Source: Chloroflexota bacterium
Lineage (GTDB): Bacteria > Chloroflexota > Anaerolineae > Anaerolineales > E44-bin32
Length of the DNA: 38,403 nucleotides
NCBI GenBank assembly: GCA_024277995.1
Contig: JAJRUD010000268.1
Location: forward strand, 1 to 38,403
Reading direction: 5' to 3'
Shown one piece after another: positions 9,354 through 19,097 of the stretch (within the stretch, counting starts at the first letter, position 1; every line of letters begins with the position of its first letter). The position numbers and the translations under genes were made by a program. Under the pieces are notes generated by a model, which did no database searches, was not told the DNA's origin, and saw only the letters and a list, made by a program, of their open reading frames with translations.

Positions 9354-10277
9354 ATGCCCCACCCACCCATCCTGATCGTCGGCACAGGCGCCATGGCCTG
9401 CCTCTTCGCCGCCCGGCTGGCGCCACACACCCGGGTGACCATGCTGGGAAGCTGGCCCGAGGGGCTGCGCGCCCTGCGCGAGCGGGGCGTCACCCTGGTG
9501 GAAGGCGATGGCCAGCCGATGGCGCATGCCGTCGAAGTGGCAGGGACGGCGGCCCGCTGCCGCGGCGCCCGATACGCGCTGGTGCTGGTCAAGTCCTGGC
9601 AGACAGCCAGCGCCGCGGCGCGCCTGGCGGCGTGCCTGGCCGAGGAGGGCGTGGCGCTCACCCTGCAGAACGGCCTGGGCAATCTGGAGATCTTGCAACA
9701 GGCGCTGGGCCGTGAGCGTGCCGCGCTGGGCGTGACCACATGCGGGGCCACCCTGCTCGGCCCCGGCCATGCCCGCCTGGGCGGCTCCGGCCCCACTTAC
9801 CTGGCGCGCCATCCGCGGCTGGACCCCCTGGCCGCATTGCTGGGCCAGGCCGGCTTCGAGATCCATTGGGTGGACGACCTGCAGTCCCTCTCCTGGGGCA
9901 AGCTGGCGGTGAACGCCGGCATCAATCCGCTCACCGCTTTGCTGCGCATCCCCAACGGCGCTCTGTTGGAGGACGAGGACAGCCGCGCGCTCATGATCGC
10001 CGCCGCGCAGGAGACAGCCGTCGTGGCCGCCGCCAAAGGCCTGCACCTCCCCTATCAGGACGCCGGCGCTCAGGTGGCCCAGGTGGCGCGCCGCACCGCT
10101 GCCAACCGCTCATCCATGCTGCAGGACGTGCAGCGCGGTGCGCCCACCGAGATCGACGCCATCTGCGGCGCGGTCGTGCACGAGGGTGAGCGTCTCGGCG
10201 TGCCCACGCCCGTCAACCGCACGCTCTGGCACCTGGTGCGGGCCCTGGCAGCCCGCACAGGAGGGATCGAGGCATGA
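9354..10277 (+). CDS. panE: 2-dehydropantoate 2-reductase
   Basis: ILIVGTGAMACLFAARLA, VLVKSWQT, LQNGLGN, WGKLAVNAGINPLTAL. Confidence 0.95.
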   Translation: MPHPPILIVGTGAMACLFAARLAPHTRVTMLGSWPEGLRALRERGVTLVEGDGQPMAHAVEVAGTAARCRGARYALVLVKSWQTASAAARLAACLAEEGVALTLQNGLGNLEILQQALGRERAALGVTTCGATLLGPGHARLGGSGPTYLARHPRLDPLAALLGQAGFEIHWVDDLQSLSWGKLAVNAGINPLTALLRIPNGALLEDEDSRALMIAAAQETAVVAAAKGLHLPYQDAGAQVAQVARRTAANRSSMLQDVQRGAPTEIDAICGAVVHEGERLGVPTPVNRTLWHLVRALAARTGGIEA

Positions 10278-11116
10278 AGACCGTGACCACTCTGGAAGAC
10301 CTGCGACGGGCGCGCGCCGCCCTGCCCGACCCCCTCGGCCTGGTCCCCACCATGGGCTTCCTGCACGAAGGGCACCTTTCCCTGGTGCGCCGCGCCCGTG
10401 CGGACTGCGCCAGCGTCGGGGTGAGCATCTTCGTCAACCCCACCCAGTTCGGCCCCCAGGAGGACCTCGATTCCTACCCGCGCGATCTGGAGCGCGACCT
10501 GGCGCTGCTGCGGGACGAGGGGGTGGACCTGGTGTGGACGCCGACGCCCGAAATCATGTACCCTCCCGGTTTCCAGACCTGGGTCACAGTGGAAGAGCTC
10601 ACCAGGCCCCTGGAGGGCGCCCGCCGGCCGGGGCATTTTCGCGGCGTGACCACCGTGGTCGCCAAGCTTCTCAACGCCTTCCAGCCTCAGCAGGCCTACT
10701 TCGGGCAGAAGGACGCCCAGCAGGCGATCGTCATCCGGCGCATGGTGCGCGACCTGAACTTCCCGCTGCAGGTGGTGGTCTGCCCCATCGTGCGCGAACC
10801 GGATGGATTGGCCATGTCCAGCCGCAACGCCTACCTGAACCCCGAGGAGCGCCGGGCGGCGACGGTGCTGCACCGGGCACTGACCGCCGCCGAGCAGGCC
10901 TTCCGGGCCGGCACCCGCGAGGCGGAGGCCCTGCGGCGCATCATGTCGCAGGTGCTCGCCGAAGAGCCGCTGGCGCGGCCGCAATACGTCTCCGCCGCCG
11001 ACCCCGAGACGCTGGAAGAACTGCAGGGGCCCGTTGAGCGGGCGCTGCTCTCCATGGCGGTGTACGTGGGCGAGACGAGGTTGATTGACAATGTGGTGGT
11101 GGGGGATAGGGGATAG
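10274..11116 (+). CDS. panC: Pantothenate synthetase
   Basis: GLVPTMGFLHEGHLSLVRRAR, IFVNPTQFGPQEDLDSYPR, YFGQKDAQQ. ATGA overlap with panE. Confidence 0.98.
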   Translation: MKTVTTLEDLRRARAALPDPLGLVPTMGFLHEGHLSLVRRARADCASVGVSIFVNPTQFGPQEDLDSYPRDLERDLALLRDEGVDLVWTPTPEIMYPPGFQTWVTVEELTRPLEGARRPGHFRGVTTVVAKLLNAFQPQQAYFGQKDAQQAIVIRRMVRDLNFPLQVVVCPIVREPDGLAMSSRNAYLNPEERRAATVLHRALTAAEQAFRAGTREAEALRRIMSQVLAEEPLARPQYVSAADPETLEELQGPVERALLSMAVYVGETRLIDNVVVGDRG

Positions 11117-11253
11117 GTGGCCGGCAGCCAGTGATTGGTGATCAGTAATTAGGGATCAGGGCCGGAAGGGTCATAGTTTCCTGCTCCTGTATCACCGATC
11201 ACTGGCTACTGATCCCCGGTCCCTGATCACTGATCACTTATCTCCTATCTCTT
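11103..11253. repeat. Degenerate GTGATCAG inverted-repeat block (copy B)
   Basis: Left AGCCAGTGATTGGTGATCAG pairs with the reverse complement of the right arm (TAGCCAGTGATCGGTGATACAG). Outer GGATAGGGGATAGGTG pairs with GAGATAGGAGATAAGTG. Confidence 0.8.
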
Positions 11254-11290
11254 TTCCCCATCTTGCTGCCATTCCGAAGGAGGCCTTCCC

Positions 11291-12055
11291 ATGCTCCTCA
11301 CCATCGATGTCGGCAACACCAACATCACGCTCGGGCTGTACGAGGGGGAGGATCGATTCGCCGCCTGGCGGCTGGCCACCGTGCACGAGCGCATGCCCGA
11401 CGAGTACGGCCTGCAACTGCTCGGTCTGCTGCAGCACGCCGGCTGCGAGCCGGAGGACATCCACGGCACGGTCATGGCTTCCGTCGTGCCGCCCCTGACC
11501 ACCACATTCCTGCAGGCCTGCAAGGACTATCTGGACCAGGACCCGCTGGTGGTGGACGCCGGAGTCCGCACGGGCGTGCACATCCGCTACGAGGACCCCA
11601 AGTCCGTGGGAGCCGATCGTGTGGTGGACGCGGCCGCCGTACAGCGCCTCTACGGCGGCCCGGCCTGCGTGGTGGACTTCGGCACTGCCACCACCTTCGA
11701 CGCCATCTCCGCCGAGGGGGACTACTTGGGAGGCGCCATTGCCCCGGGGATCAGCATCGCCGCCGAGGCGCTCTTCATGCGCACTGCCAAGCTGCCGCGC
11801 GTCGATCTGGCCCGCCCTCCTTCGCCCATCGGCCGCAACACGGTGCACGCTATCCAATCAGGCCTGCTCTTCGGCTACGTGAGCCTGGTGGAGGGGATGG
11901 TGGCCCGCTTCCGCGGCGAGTTGGGGCCGGAGATGAAGGTCATCGGCACCGGGGGACTGGCGGAGCTCATGGCGCGCGAGACACGCGTCATCGAGATCCT
12001 GGCCCCCTGGCTCACCCTCGACGGCCTGCGCATCATCTGGGAACTCAACCAGTAG
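11291..12055 (+). CDS. coaX: Type III pantothenate kinase
   Basis: MLLTIDVGNTNITLGLYEG, GADRVVDAAAVQRLYGGPACVVDFGTATTFDAIS, GGAIAPGISIAAEALF. Confidence 0.97.
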   Translation: MLLTIDVGNTNITLGLYEGEDRFAAWRLATVHERMPDEYGLQLLGLLQHAGCEPEDIHGTVMASVVPPLTTTFLQACKDYLDQDPLVVDAGVRTGVHIRYEDPKSVGADRVVDAAAVQRLYGGPACVVDFGTATTFDAISAEGDYLGGAIAPGISIAAEALFMRTAKLPRVDLARPPSPIGRNTVHAIQSGLLFGYVSLVEGMVARFRGELGPEMKVIGTGGLAELMARETRVIEILAPWLTLDGLRIIWELNQ

Positions 12056-12245
12056 CGGGGGTATCCCGCCGCGCGCTGCAGGACATCTGCCCCCGGAGGC
12101 GAGCGACGTTCTGCGGCAGCTCGAGGAATTCCAGCCCGCAGCGGGGAGGGCGCGCCTGATGGCCCGCTCCCGCACTTGGCGCTCCGATCCTCTCACGGCC
12201 GGGCTGGAGGGAACCTCTTTCCGCGCGCGCCGTGCCTCCACAGCC

Positions 12246-12271
12246 AGGCACCGGATGCGCACCCGGTGCCT
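12246..12271. repeat. Inverted repeat upstream of the ECF sigma gene
   Basis: AGGCACCGG (12246-12254) and CCGGTGCCT (12263-12271), perfect 9-bp arms. Confidence 0.5.
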
Positions 12272-12371
12272 CGCCCACATAGGCATCGACAGCGGCAGAG
12301 CCGGATTCCATTTCACAAAAGGCCCTCCCGTTGGTTAAATGGGTGAGACTCATTCCCACAGCGAGCGCAGC

Positions 12372-12887
12372 ATGAGCGAGCCGCTCTTCGAAAATCTGGT
12401 GGAAACCCACAGCCCGGAGTTGTTCAGCTACCTGTGGCGCATGACACGCTGCGAGCAGGACGCCGAGGACTGCCTGCAGGAAACCTTGCTGCGTGCCTAT
12501 CGCGCCTACCCGCGCCTGCAGCCGGGTTCCAACCTCCGGGCCTGGCTTTACGCCATCGCCACCAATGTCGCCCGCAGCCACCTGCGCCGGGCACGGCGTC
12601 ACATCGCCCACAGCGCCGAAGTCGACCCGCAGACCCTGCGCAAGCATGGCCCCTCTATCCCGGAATCCTTCTTGCGAGCAGAACTGCTTCAGCAGATCGC
12701 GCGAGCCGTGGATGCACTGCCCCACAAGCAGCGCGCTGCGCTCATCATGCGCAAGTATCAGGGCCTGAGCTACGCGGCCATCGGCGGCGCCCTCGGCTGC
12801 TCAGCCGCTGCGGCGCGGGCCGATGTCTACCAGGGGCTCAAGAAGCTGCGGGCGCGCTTCGCCCCCCACCAGGAGGACCGGTCATGA
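12372..12887 (+). CDS. ECF-type RNA polymerase sigma factor
   Basis: MSEPLFENLVETHSPELFSYLWRMTRCEQDAEDCLQETLLRAYRAYPRL (sigma region 2); PHKQRAALIMRKYQGLSYAAIGGALGCSAAAARADVYQGLKKLR (region 4). Confidence 0.93.
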   Translation: MSEPLFENLVETHSPELFSYLWRMTRCEQDAEDCLQETLLRAYRAYPRLQPGSNLRAWLYAIATNVARSHLRRARRHIAHSAEVDPQTLRKHGPSIPESFLRAELLQQIARAVDALPHKQRAALIMRKYQGLSYAAIGGALGCSAAAARADVYQGLKKLRARFAPHQEDRS

Positions 12888-13600
12888 TGCAGCGATCCGC
12901 GCTAGAGGACAACTGGGCCCGCTGGCTCGGGGACGAACCCGGCCCGGTCCGCAGCGAACCGCTGCTCGAAGCGCTGGACGGCCTCCATGCCGCAGAGCCC
13001 GGCCGGGCAGCGGCGGCCCGCGCCGTGCGCAAGACGCGCGCCGCCCTGGACCGCGCCCGCCCCAACGCGCTCTTCTTCGACACCTTCCCCGACTCGCCCC
13101 TCGGCCCGCTGCATATCGCCGTCAGCGAGCGGGGCGTGGTCGCCCTGTCCTTCGGCCGGCCGCTGAGCCGCTTCCTCGAAGAATTGCAGCGTTGGACGGG
13201 GCTGACCCCGGTGCATGACCAGTCACGAGTCGCCCGGGCGGGCCGCCAGGTGCAGGAGTATCTGGCCGGCGAGCGGGCGGTCTTCGACCTGCCCCTCGAC
13301 CTGCGCCTGCTGACCCCCTTCCAGCGCCAGGTGCTGCAGCGCGTGGCAGCCCTGCCCCGCGGCCAGATCGCCACCTACGGCCAGGTGGCAGGTTGGCTGG
13401 GCAAGCCGCGCGCCGCCCGCGCCGTGGGCCAGGCCCTGGCGCGCAACCCCATCCCGCTCGTCATCCCCTGTCACCGCGTGCTGGCCTCCGACGGCTCGCT
13501 GGGCGGCTACTCCGGCGGCCGCGGCCTGCCCACCAAGCTGCGCCTGCTGCGTATGGAGGGCGCCCCCATAGATTCACTCGGAAGAGCACCCCAGCGCTGA
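12884..13600 (+). CDS. ogt: Methylated-DNA-[protein]-cysteine S-methyltransferase with ~60-aa N-terminal extension
   Basis: LLTPFQRQVLQRVAALPRGQIATYGQVAGWLGKPRAARAVGQALARNPIPLVIPCHRVLASDGSLGGYSGG with active-site PCHRV. ATGATG start overlaps the sigma gene stop. Confidence 0.95.
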   Translation: MMQRSALEDNWARWLGDEPGPVRSEPLLEALDGLHAAEPGRAAAARAVRKTRAALDRARPNALFFDTFPDSPLGPLHIAVSERGVVALSFGRPLSRFLEELQRWTGLTPVHDQSRVARAGRQVQEYLAGERAVFDLPLDLRLLTPFQRQVLQRVAALPRGQIATYGQVAGWLGKPRAARAVGQALARNPIPLVIPCHRVLASDGSLGGYSGGRGLPTKLRLLRMEGAPIDSLGRAPQR

Positions 13601-14002
13601 GCACCGGCACAGGAAGAAGACCTGGGGCGCCCCCGTTCGCCGCACCAGCAACCCATCCTGGCCAACACGAGCGGGCGGCGACGGAGGACCACCGAGGTAC
13701 TCACGGCCCAATCTGCCGGGCACCACTCGCCAATCGCGAACCCGCCTCACTGCGCGGGCGGTGAGTGAGCCCGGCCTTTGCAAGGATCGCTTTCCGGGGA
13801 TCGAGTGCCCGCCGCCGGCACGCGGACACCGGCTGCAGCACCTGGACTTCGCCCCCAACGCTTGGTACACTCCTCCGTCGCCTACGCACCACGCAACCGC
13901 CATAGCGCGCACTCCAGCCACCCCGCCCTCGCTATGCGGCACGAGGTGCCCGGCCGCGTTCGGGATTATCCGAATCGATCGCAACAAGGACTCTCGCGGA
14001 TC

Positions 14003-14941
14003 ATGGCAAAGAGACATCACCCCCTCGACGCGGCTGCACTGCGCCCGCAGGAGCGGACCGTCACCACAACAGGCTTGCTGCACCTTTCCGTGGTCTATGT
14101 GGTCTGGGGTAGCACTTATCTCGCCATCCGCGTCGCGGTGCGGGCGGGAGCCGGCTTTCCGCCCTTCAGTCTGAACCTGTCCCGCATGCTGCTCGCCGGG
14201 GTGCTCTTGCTCCTTTGGGGATACTTCAGCGGCGGTTCTCTACGGCTAAAGCGGCGCGATCTGATCACCATCGCCGCTTCTGGCCTGCTACTCTGGTCCG
14301 GTGGAAACGGCCTGGTGGTCTGGGCCGAGCAGCGCGTCGATTCGGGCTACACGGCGCTGGTCATCGCCGGCACACCCATCTGGGCCGCGGTCATCGAAGC
14401 TTTCCTGGAGCGCCGCGTCCCGAGCGGGCGCTTCATCCTGGCCCTGCTGGTGGGCTTCGCCGGCATCGGCCTGCTGACGGCGCCCACGCTGCAGCAGGGA
14501 TCGCGCGCTGACGCCCTGGCCGTGCTGGCGCTCATCGGTGCCTCGCTCAGTTGGGCGACAGGGTCGGTGCTGCAGAGCAGGCGCCCGATTTCCACCGCGC
14601 CGCGCGTAAGCTCGGGCTTCCAGCACCTCTTCGGCGCCCTGGGCTTCGCCCTGCTGCTGGTGCTCTTCCCCGAACCGCGCCCGACCCCTTCGCCCGAAGC
14701 GTGGCTGGCTTGGGGCTACCTGGTGCTCTTCGGTTCCCTGCTGGCCTTCACCTCATTCATCCAGGCGCTGCGCCTGCTGCCCACCAGCGTGGCCATGACC
14801 TACGCCTATGTGAACCCCGTCATCGCCGTGATCCTGGGGGCGCTGATCCTGGGCGAGGCCATCACCCTGTGGTCCGTCTCCGGCGCAGCCCTGGTCCTCC
14901 TGGGCGTGGCAGGCGTCTTCCACGAGCGCCGCGGCCATTGA
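14003..14941 (+). CDS. EamA/DMT family transporter
   Basis: VVYVVWGSTYLAIRVAVRAG, 10-TM-like hydrophobicity, second EamA repeat ending TYAYVNPVIAVILGALILGEAITLWSVSGAALVLLGV. Confidence 0.93.
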   Translation: MAKRHHPLDAAALRPQERTVTTTGLLHLSVVYVVWGSTYLAIRVAVRAGAGFPPFSLNLSRMLLAGVLLLLWGYFSGGSLRLKRRDLITIAASGLLLWSGGNGLVVWAEQRVDSGYTALVIAGTPIWAAVIEAFLERRVPSGRFILALLVGFAGIGLLTAPTLQQGSRADALAVLALIGASLSWATGSVLQSRRPISTAPRVSSGFQHLFGALGFALLLVLFPEPRPTPSPEAWLAWGYLVLFGSLLAFTSFIQALRLLPTSVAMTYAYVNPVIAVILGALILGEAITLWSVSGAALVLLGVAGVFHERRGH

Positions 14942-15141
14942 CGTGCACGGCGCCGGAGACCATGATCGCGACGACACACCTGGGCGCCTCATGACACCCC
15001 CATCGCCGAGTGCCTGCGAGGTGATGGTCAACGCGCGGGCACGACCGGGCAGCCCTCACGGCAGGACCTGCCCCTGGCCGACCGGCCCTCGTCGCATGTG
15101 TGTCGGCGTGCAGCTTGCAATATCCCCGCGGGAAGCGCGCC

Positions 15142-15783
<642 letters not shown>

Positions 15784-15880
15784 CGGTCCTTCCTCCCAAT
15801 GTCCGATGTGCGAGCAGCCCCCTGGAGGGGGCAGCGTGGAATGGAAGAGTTTAGTCCGAACGGGACGCCTGGAAAAGCGC

Positions 15881-15910
15881 GCAGGGGCGGACCCATAGGT
15901 CCGCCCCTGC
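15881..15910. repeat. Perfect hairpin GCAGGGGCGGACC-CATA-GGTCCGCCCCTGC (REP-like)
   Basis: 13-bp perfect arms, 4-nt loop, intergenic. Confidence 0.85.
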
Positions 15911-15962
15911 AATTCGCCGGGTACGCCTATCTACGTCGAGGTCGGTCCTGCGCAACAGGGGC

Positions 15963-17543
15963 CTAGGCCACCGAGCGGACGAAATAATCGGGGTTCAGCG
16001 CCTCGTCGGTGACGGCCACCACGTGGGCCGCCCAATCCAGGCTGGCGCCGGGGCGGAAGACACGCTCCACCAGCCAGCGGCCAGCCTGCGGCCGGCCCAC
16101 CAGTCCGCCTACCTCCCGCTGAACGCGGTCCTGGAACTGCGCCGTGACCAGGTAGCCCAGTTCGTAGTTCTGATAGTAGACGGGCGCCAGGGCTACATGG
16201 TACTTGGCGGCCCAATCGGGCGCCCGGCGTCCCTCGGGGCGCTTGAGGCCCTGGAAACGCTCCACCAGGTCCCACCACAGGCTGTCCAGGTCGCGCTCCG
16301 GATCCCGGTACAGCGCGCGCTCGAAGTTCACCATCACCAGCACCCAGCGGGTGAAAACCAGACGCCCGGCCCGCAGCAGCGCCCGGCCCGCTTCCGCCAG
16401 CCGCTCGGCTTCCTCCTGGGGCACTTCGAGCACCTGAACCAGCCACTCCCGGTCGTCGACCAGCCCACCCATCATGAGGGCGATGGCCTCGGTGGAGAGC
16501 GTATGCGGCGGCGTGCGCAGCAGCCAGGGCAGCTCGCGGTCGATGAACTTATCGTACAGGGCATGCCCCAGTTCGTGCAGCAATGTCTCGATCCATCGGC
16601 GGTTGGGCTCCAGGTTGTTCAGCGTGCGTATGTCGCCCTCATGGTCCAGATCCAGGCAGAAGGCGTGTTGGTTCTTGCCCTCACGCGGATAGAGGTCCGA
16701 GCGCTCCAGGATGTCGCGCACCTCCAGACCCAGTCCGTCGTAGGTGGCCAGGGCCAGCTCGATGGGGTCCTTTCCCAGGAAATGGGATTCCAGGTCTACC
16801 TTGCCGAAGGGCGGCGGCTGCTGGAAGAAGCGGTCACCGTAATGCCAGGGGCGCAGGTCTTCCCGGTCGATGCCGAAATGGTCGGCGCGCGCCTGGTCGA
16901 TCTCCGCTTTCAGGCGCAGGAAGGGCTCGCGCGTGGCGGCATCCAGGCGCTTGAAAAGCGCCAGCAGCTCATCCTCGTCGATTTCGTTCAAGGTGAGGGA
17001 ACGTTGGAAGTGGTCGCGGAAGCCCTGCGCCTGCGCGGCGGCGTTGCGCGTGCGCGCCAGCTCGCGCACGGTATCAGCCACCTGCGCCCCGACCTGCTTG
17101 CTGGCCTCCCAGACCTGCCGCACCACATCGCTATCCGCGCTGGTGCGCAGGATCTCGTCGAGCCGGTTGTCGCTCAGGCGCTCGCCGCCCACCTGGGCGC
17201 GGAAATTGTAGTACACCTTCCGCACCTCGGCCTCCAGTCGTGTGAGCTTCTCGATGGTGGCTTCGTCCTGCTGGGCCTCGGCTGCCGAGAGGTAGATCCT
17301 CTTCAGCAGGCGCGCCATGAGCGGGTCAGGGGCCTGGCCGGACTCGTGCATCCGCCGGGCCGTGGCGCAGCGTTCTGGATCGGCCCAGAAGCGCATCAGC
17401 GCCGCCTGGGCCTCCTGTTCTTTGCGGTTGGCCTCTTCGGAACCCGTCGTCGCCGCCTCCCACATGGCTTGCGTATAGGCCAGGTACAGCGGCCGCACCT
17501 GGGTCTCCACCTCACGAATGAAGGTCTCTAGGTCCCGGCTCAT
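15963..17543 (-). CDS. M2-like (peptidyl-dipeptidase A/ACE-like) zinc metallopeptidase
   Basis: HELGHALYDKF (HExxH) in a gluzincin context; helical N-terminal AYTQAMWEAATTGSEEANRK; start MSRDLETFIREVE. M2 versus M3 assigned from memory of family style. Confidence 0.75.
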   Translation of the reverse strand: MSRDLETFIREVETQVRPLYLAYTQAMWEAATTGSEEANRKEQEAQAALMRFWADPERCATARRMHESGQAPDPLMARLLKRIYLSAAEAQQDEATIEKLTRLEAEVRKVYYNFRAQVGGERLSDNRLDEILRTSADSDVVRQVWEASKQVGAQVADTVRELARTRNAAAQAQGFRDHFQRSLTLNEIDEDELLALFKRLDAATREPFLRLKAEIDQARADHFGIDREDLRPWHYGDRFFQQPPPFGKVDLESHFLGKDPIELALATYDGLGLEVRDILERSDLYPREGKNQHAFCLDLDHEGDIRTLNNLEPNRRWIETLLHELGHALYDKFIDRELPWLLRTPPHTLSTEAIALMMGGLVDDREWLVQVLEVPQEEAERLAEAGRALLRAGRLVFTRWVLVMVNFERALYRDPERDLDSLWWDLVERFQGLKRPEGRRAPDWAAKYHVALAPVYYQNYELGYLVTAQFQDRVQREVGGLVGRPQAGRWLVERVFRPGASLDWAAHVVAVTDEALNPDYFVRSVA

Positions 17544-17727
17544 ATGTGCTCCTCTTTGTGGATGTGCGCCGGCTCCCGGCCTCTGCCGGGAGGGCCACGC
17601 AGAGTATAGCATCCCCATGCCCGCGCCGGCGTGATGAGGTTGTGCACGGCAGGAAATCTCTTATGATGGCCATTAGCCCTCGCGCGCGGGGGTCGCCATC
17701 GGTGCCTTTCGGTCAAGGGAGGTCGTT

Positions 17728-18693
17728 GTGCGAGGCATCCTGCGAAGAATACCGCTCCTGCTCGCCCTGTTCGCGGGGGCCTGCAACTATCAGCGCCCGG
17801 TTCCCCAGCCACCTCCGGCTGCTCCCCCCCTCAGCCCGCCTGGCGTGCCCGCGGCCACCGCCGTGGCTACCACCGCCTCTGTCGCGGAGGCACAGGTCGG
17901 CCAGCGACCGGGGGAATACTGGGTGATCAACCCCAGCAGCGGCGCGCGCCTCTACATCACCGCCCTGCTCCCTGAAAACGGTGCCGCCACGGGCTTGCCT
18001 GCGCTGGTGCTGGTCCCCGGTGGGTCGGGCTCTGGCGCCGATTTCCTGCGACCGCCGCACCGGACGGCGCTGGAGCTGGCCGATGCCGGTTTCCTGGTGG
18101 TGCTCTTAGACCCCGACGGGCGGGGGCGCAGCCAGGGACAGGAGGACTACGACGGCTTCGTCCAGCAAGACGGTCTGGCGGCGGTCGTACGCTTCGCCGC
18201 CTCGCTGCCCGAGGCCCAACCGGGCGGCGTGGGCCTGGTCTCCCTCTCCTACGGCATCACCATGGCCAGCGGAGCCCTGGCGCGCCACCAGGATCTGCCC
18301 GTCCGCTTCCTGCTGGATTGGGAGGGACCCGCCGACCGCACCGACACCGGCGGCTGCGACCAGGCCGGCACCGGACACCTGCAGGAGATGGCCTCCTGCG
18401 ACGACGAAGCCTTCTGGGCCGAACGCGAGGCGCTCAGTTTCATGCCCCGGATCACCGTCCCTTACCAGCGCCTGCAGTCCGAGCGCGACCACATCCAGCC
18501 GGACGTGCTGCACGCGCTGCGTCTGGTGAACGCCGCCGTGCAAGGCTCCTGCCCCTGGGCGCGTCTGAACGATCTGGAGCCCAACCTCACCTTCGATCTC
18601 GCCAACCCGCCAGCTATGCTGCCGGAAAGCCTGGACCGCGATCGAGCCGGCCTGGTGATCGACTACACCCGACAGCTCTTCGCGCTCCCATGA
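17728..18693 (+). CDS. Predicted lipoprotein with alpha/beta-hydrolase fold
   Basis: Lipobox LLALFAGAC; LVLVPGGSGSGADF, LLDPDGRGRSQGQEDYDG, nucleophile-elbow-like GLVSLSYG. Confidence 0.75.
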   Translation: MRGILRRIPLLLALFAGACNYQRPVPQPPPAAPPLSPPGVPAATAVATTASVAEAQVGQRPGEYWVINPSSGARLYITALLPENGAATGLPALVLVPGGSGSGADFLRPPHRTALELADAGFLVVLLDPDGRGRSQGQEDYDGFVQQDGLAAVVRFAASLPEAQPGGVGLVSLSYGITMASGALARHQDLPVRFLLDWEGPADRTDTGGCDQAGTGHLQEMASCDDEAFWAEREALSFMPRITVPYQRLQSERDHIQPDVLHALRLVNAAVQGSCPWARLNDLEPNLTFDLANPPAMLPESLDRDRAGLVIDYTRQLFALP

Positions 18694-18956
18694 GCGAGGT
18701 CTTCATGCTTCGACCTCTCCTGCCAAGCGCCGCGACGGCCCCGACGCTCGCGCTGACGGTAATGGCCTGCAACCTGGCCTCCGCCCTCACCCCCCGCACC
18801 GGTGCGCCCCCCATCGCCAGATACACCCACACACACCACCTCACTGGCACATCAACGGCCCCGGCAGCCTGGCCGTGCACCATCGAAGCCACCCGCACAC
18901 ACCCCGCGGGAGCGCCCACACGCTCGCCCGGCCCGGGTGGCACGCCCGAGACATAA
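18690..18956 (+). CDS. Short hypothetical protein, possible lipoprotein or non-coding tail
   Basis: ATGA overlap with the upstream stop; weak lipobox LTVMAC. Low-complexity His/Thr/Pro tail makes coding status doubtful. Confidence 0.3.
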   Translation: MSEVFMLRPLLPSAATAPTLALTVMACNLASALTPRTGAPPIARYTHTHHLTGTSTAPAAWPCTIEATRTHPAGAPTRSPGPGGTPET

Positions 18957-19097
18957 GATGCAGGACGCAGGATGCAAGGTGGGACAGGCAGGGTGCGCGG
19001 CGCGAGGGCCGAGGCGGCGGGACCGCGGCGGGCGCGATATACTCGTGACATATTCAGAACGGGGAAACTCGCATGACCCAGGACGGGTCTTGAAACC

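Noticed and set aside
13601-14002. Possible small gene between ogt and the EamA transporter
   Set aside because: Several overlapping ORFs but none with recognisable motifs or a clear RBS; treated as intergenic.
16023-17531. 502-aa plus-strand ORF
   Set aside because: Antisense to the HExxH metallopeptidase gene.
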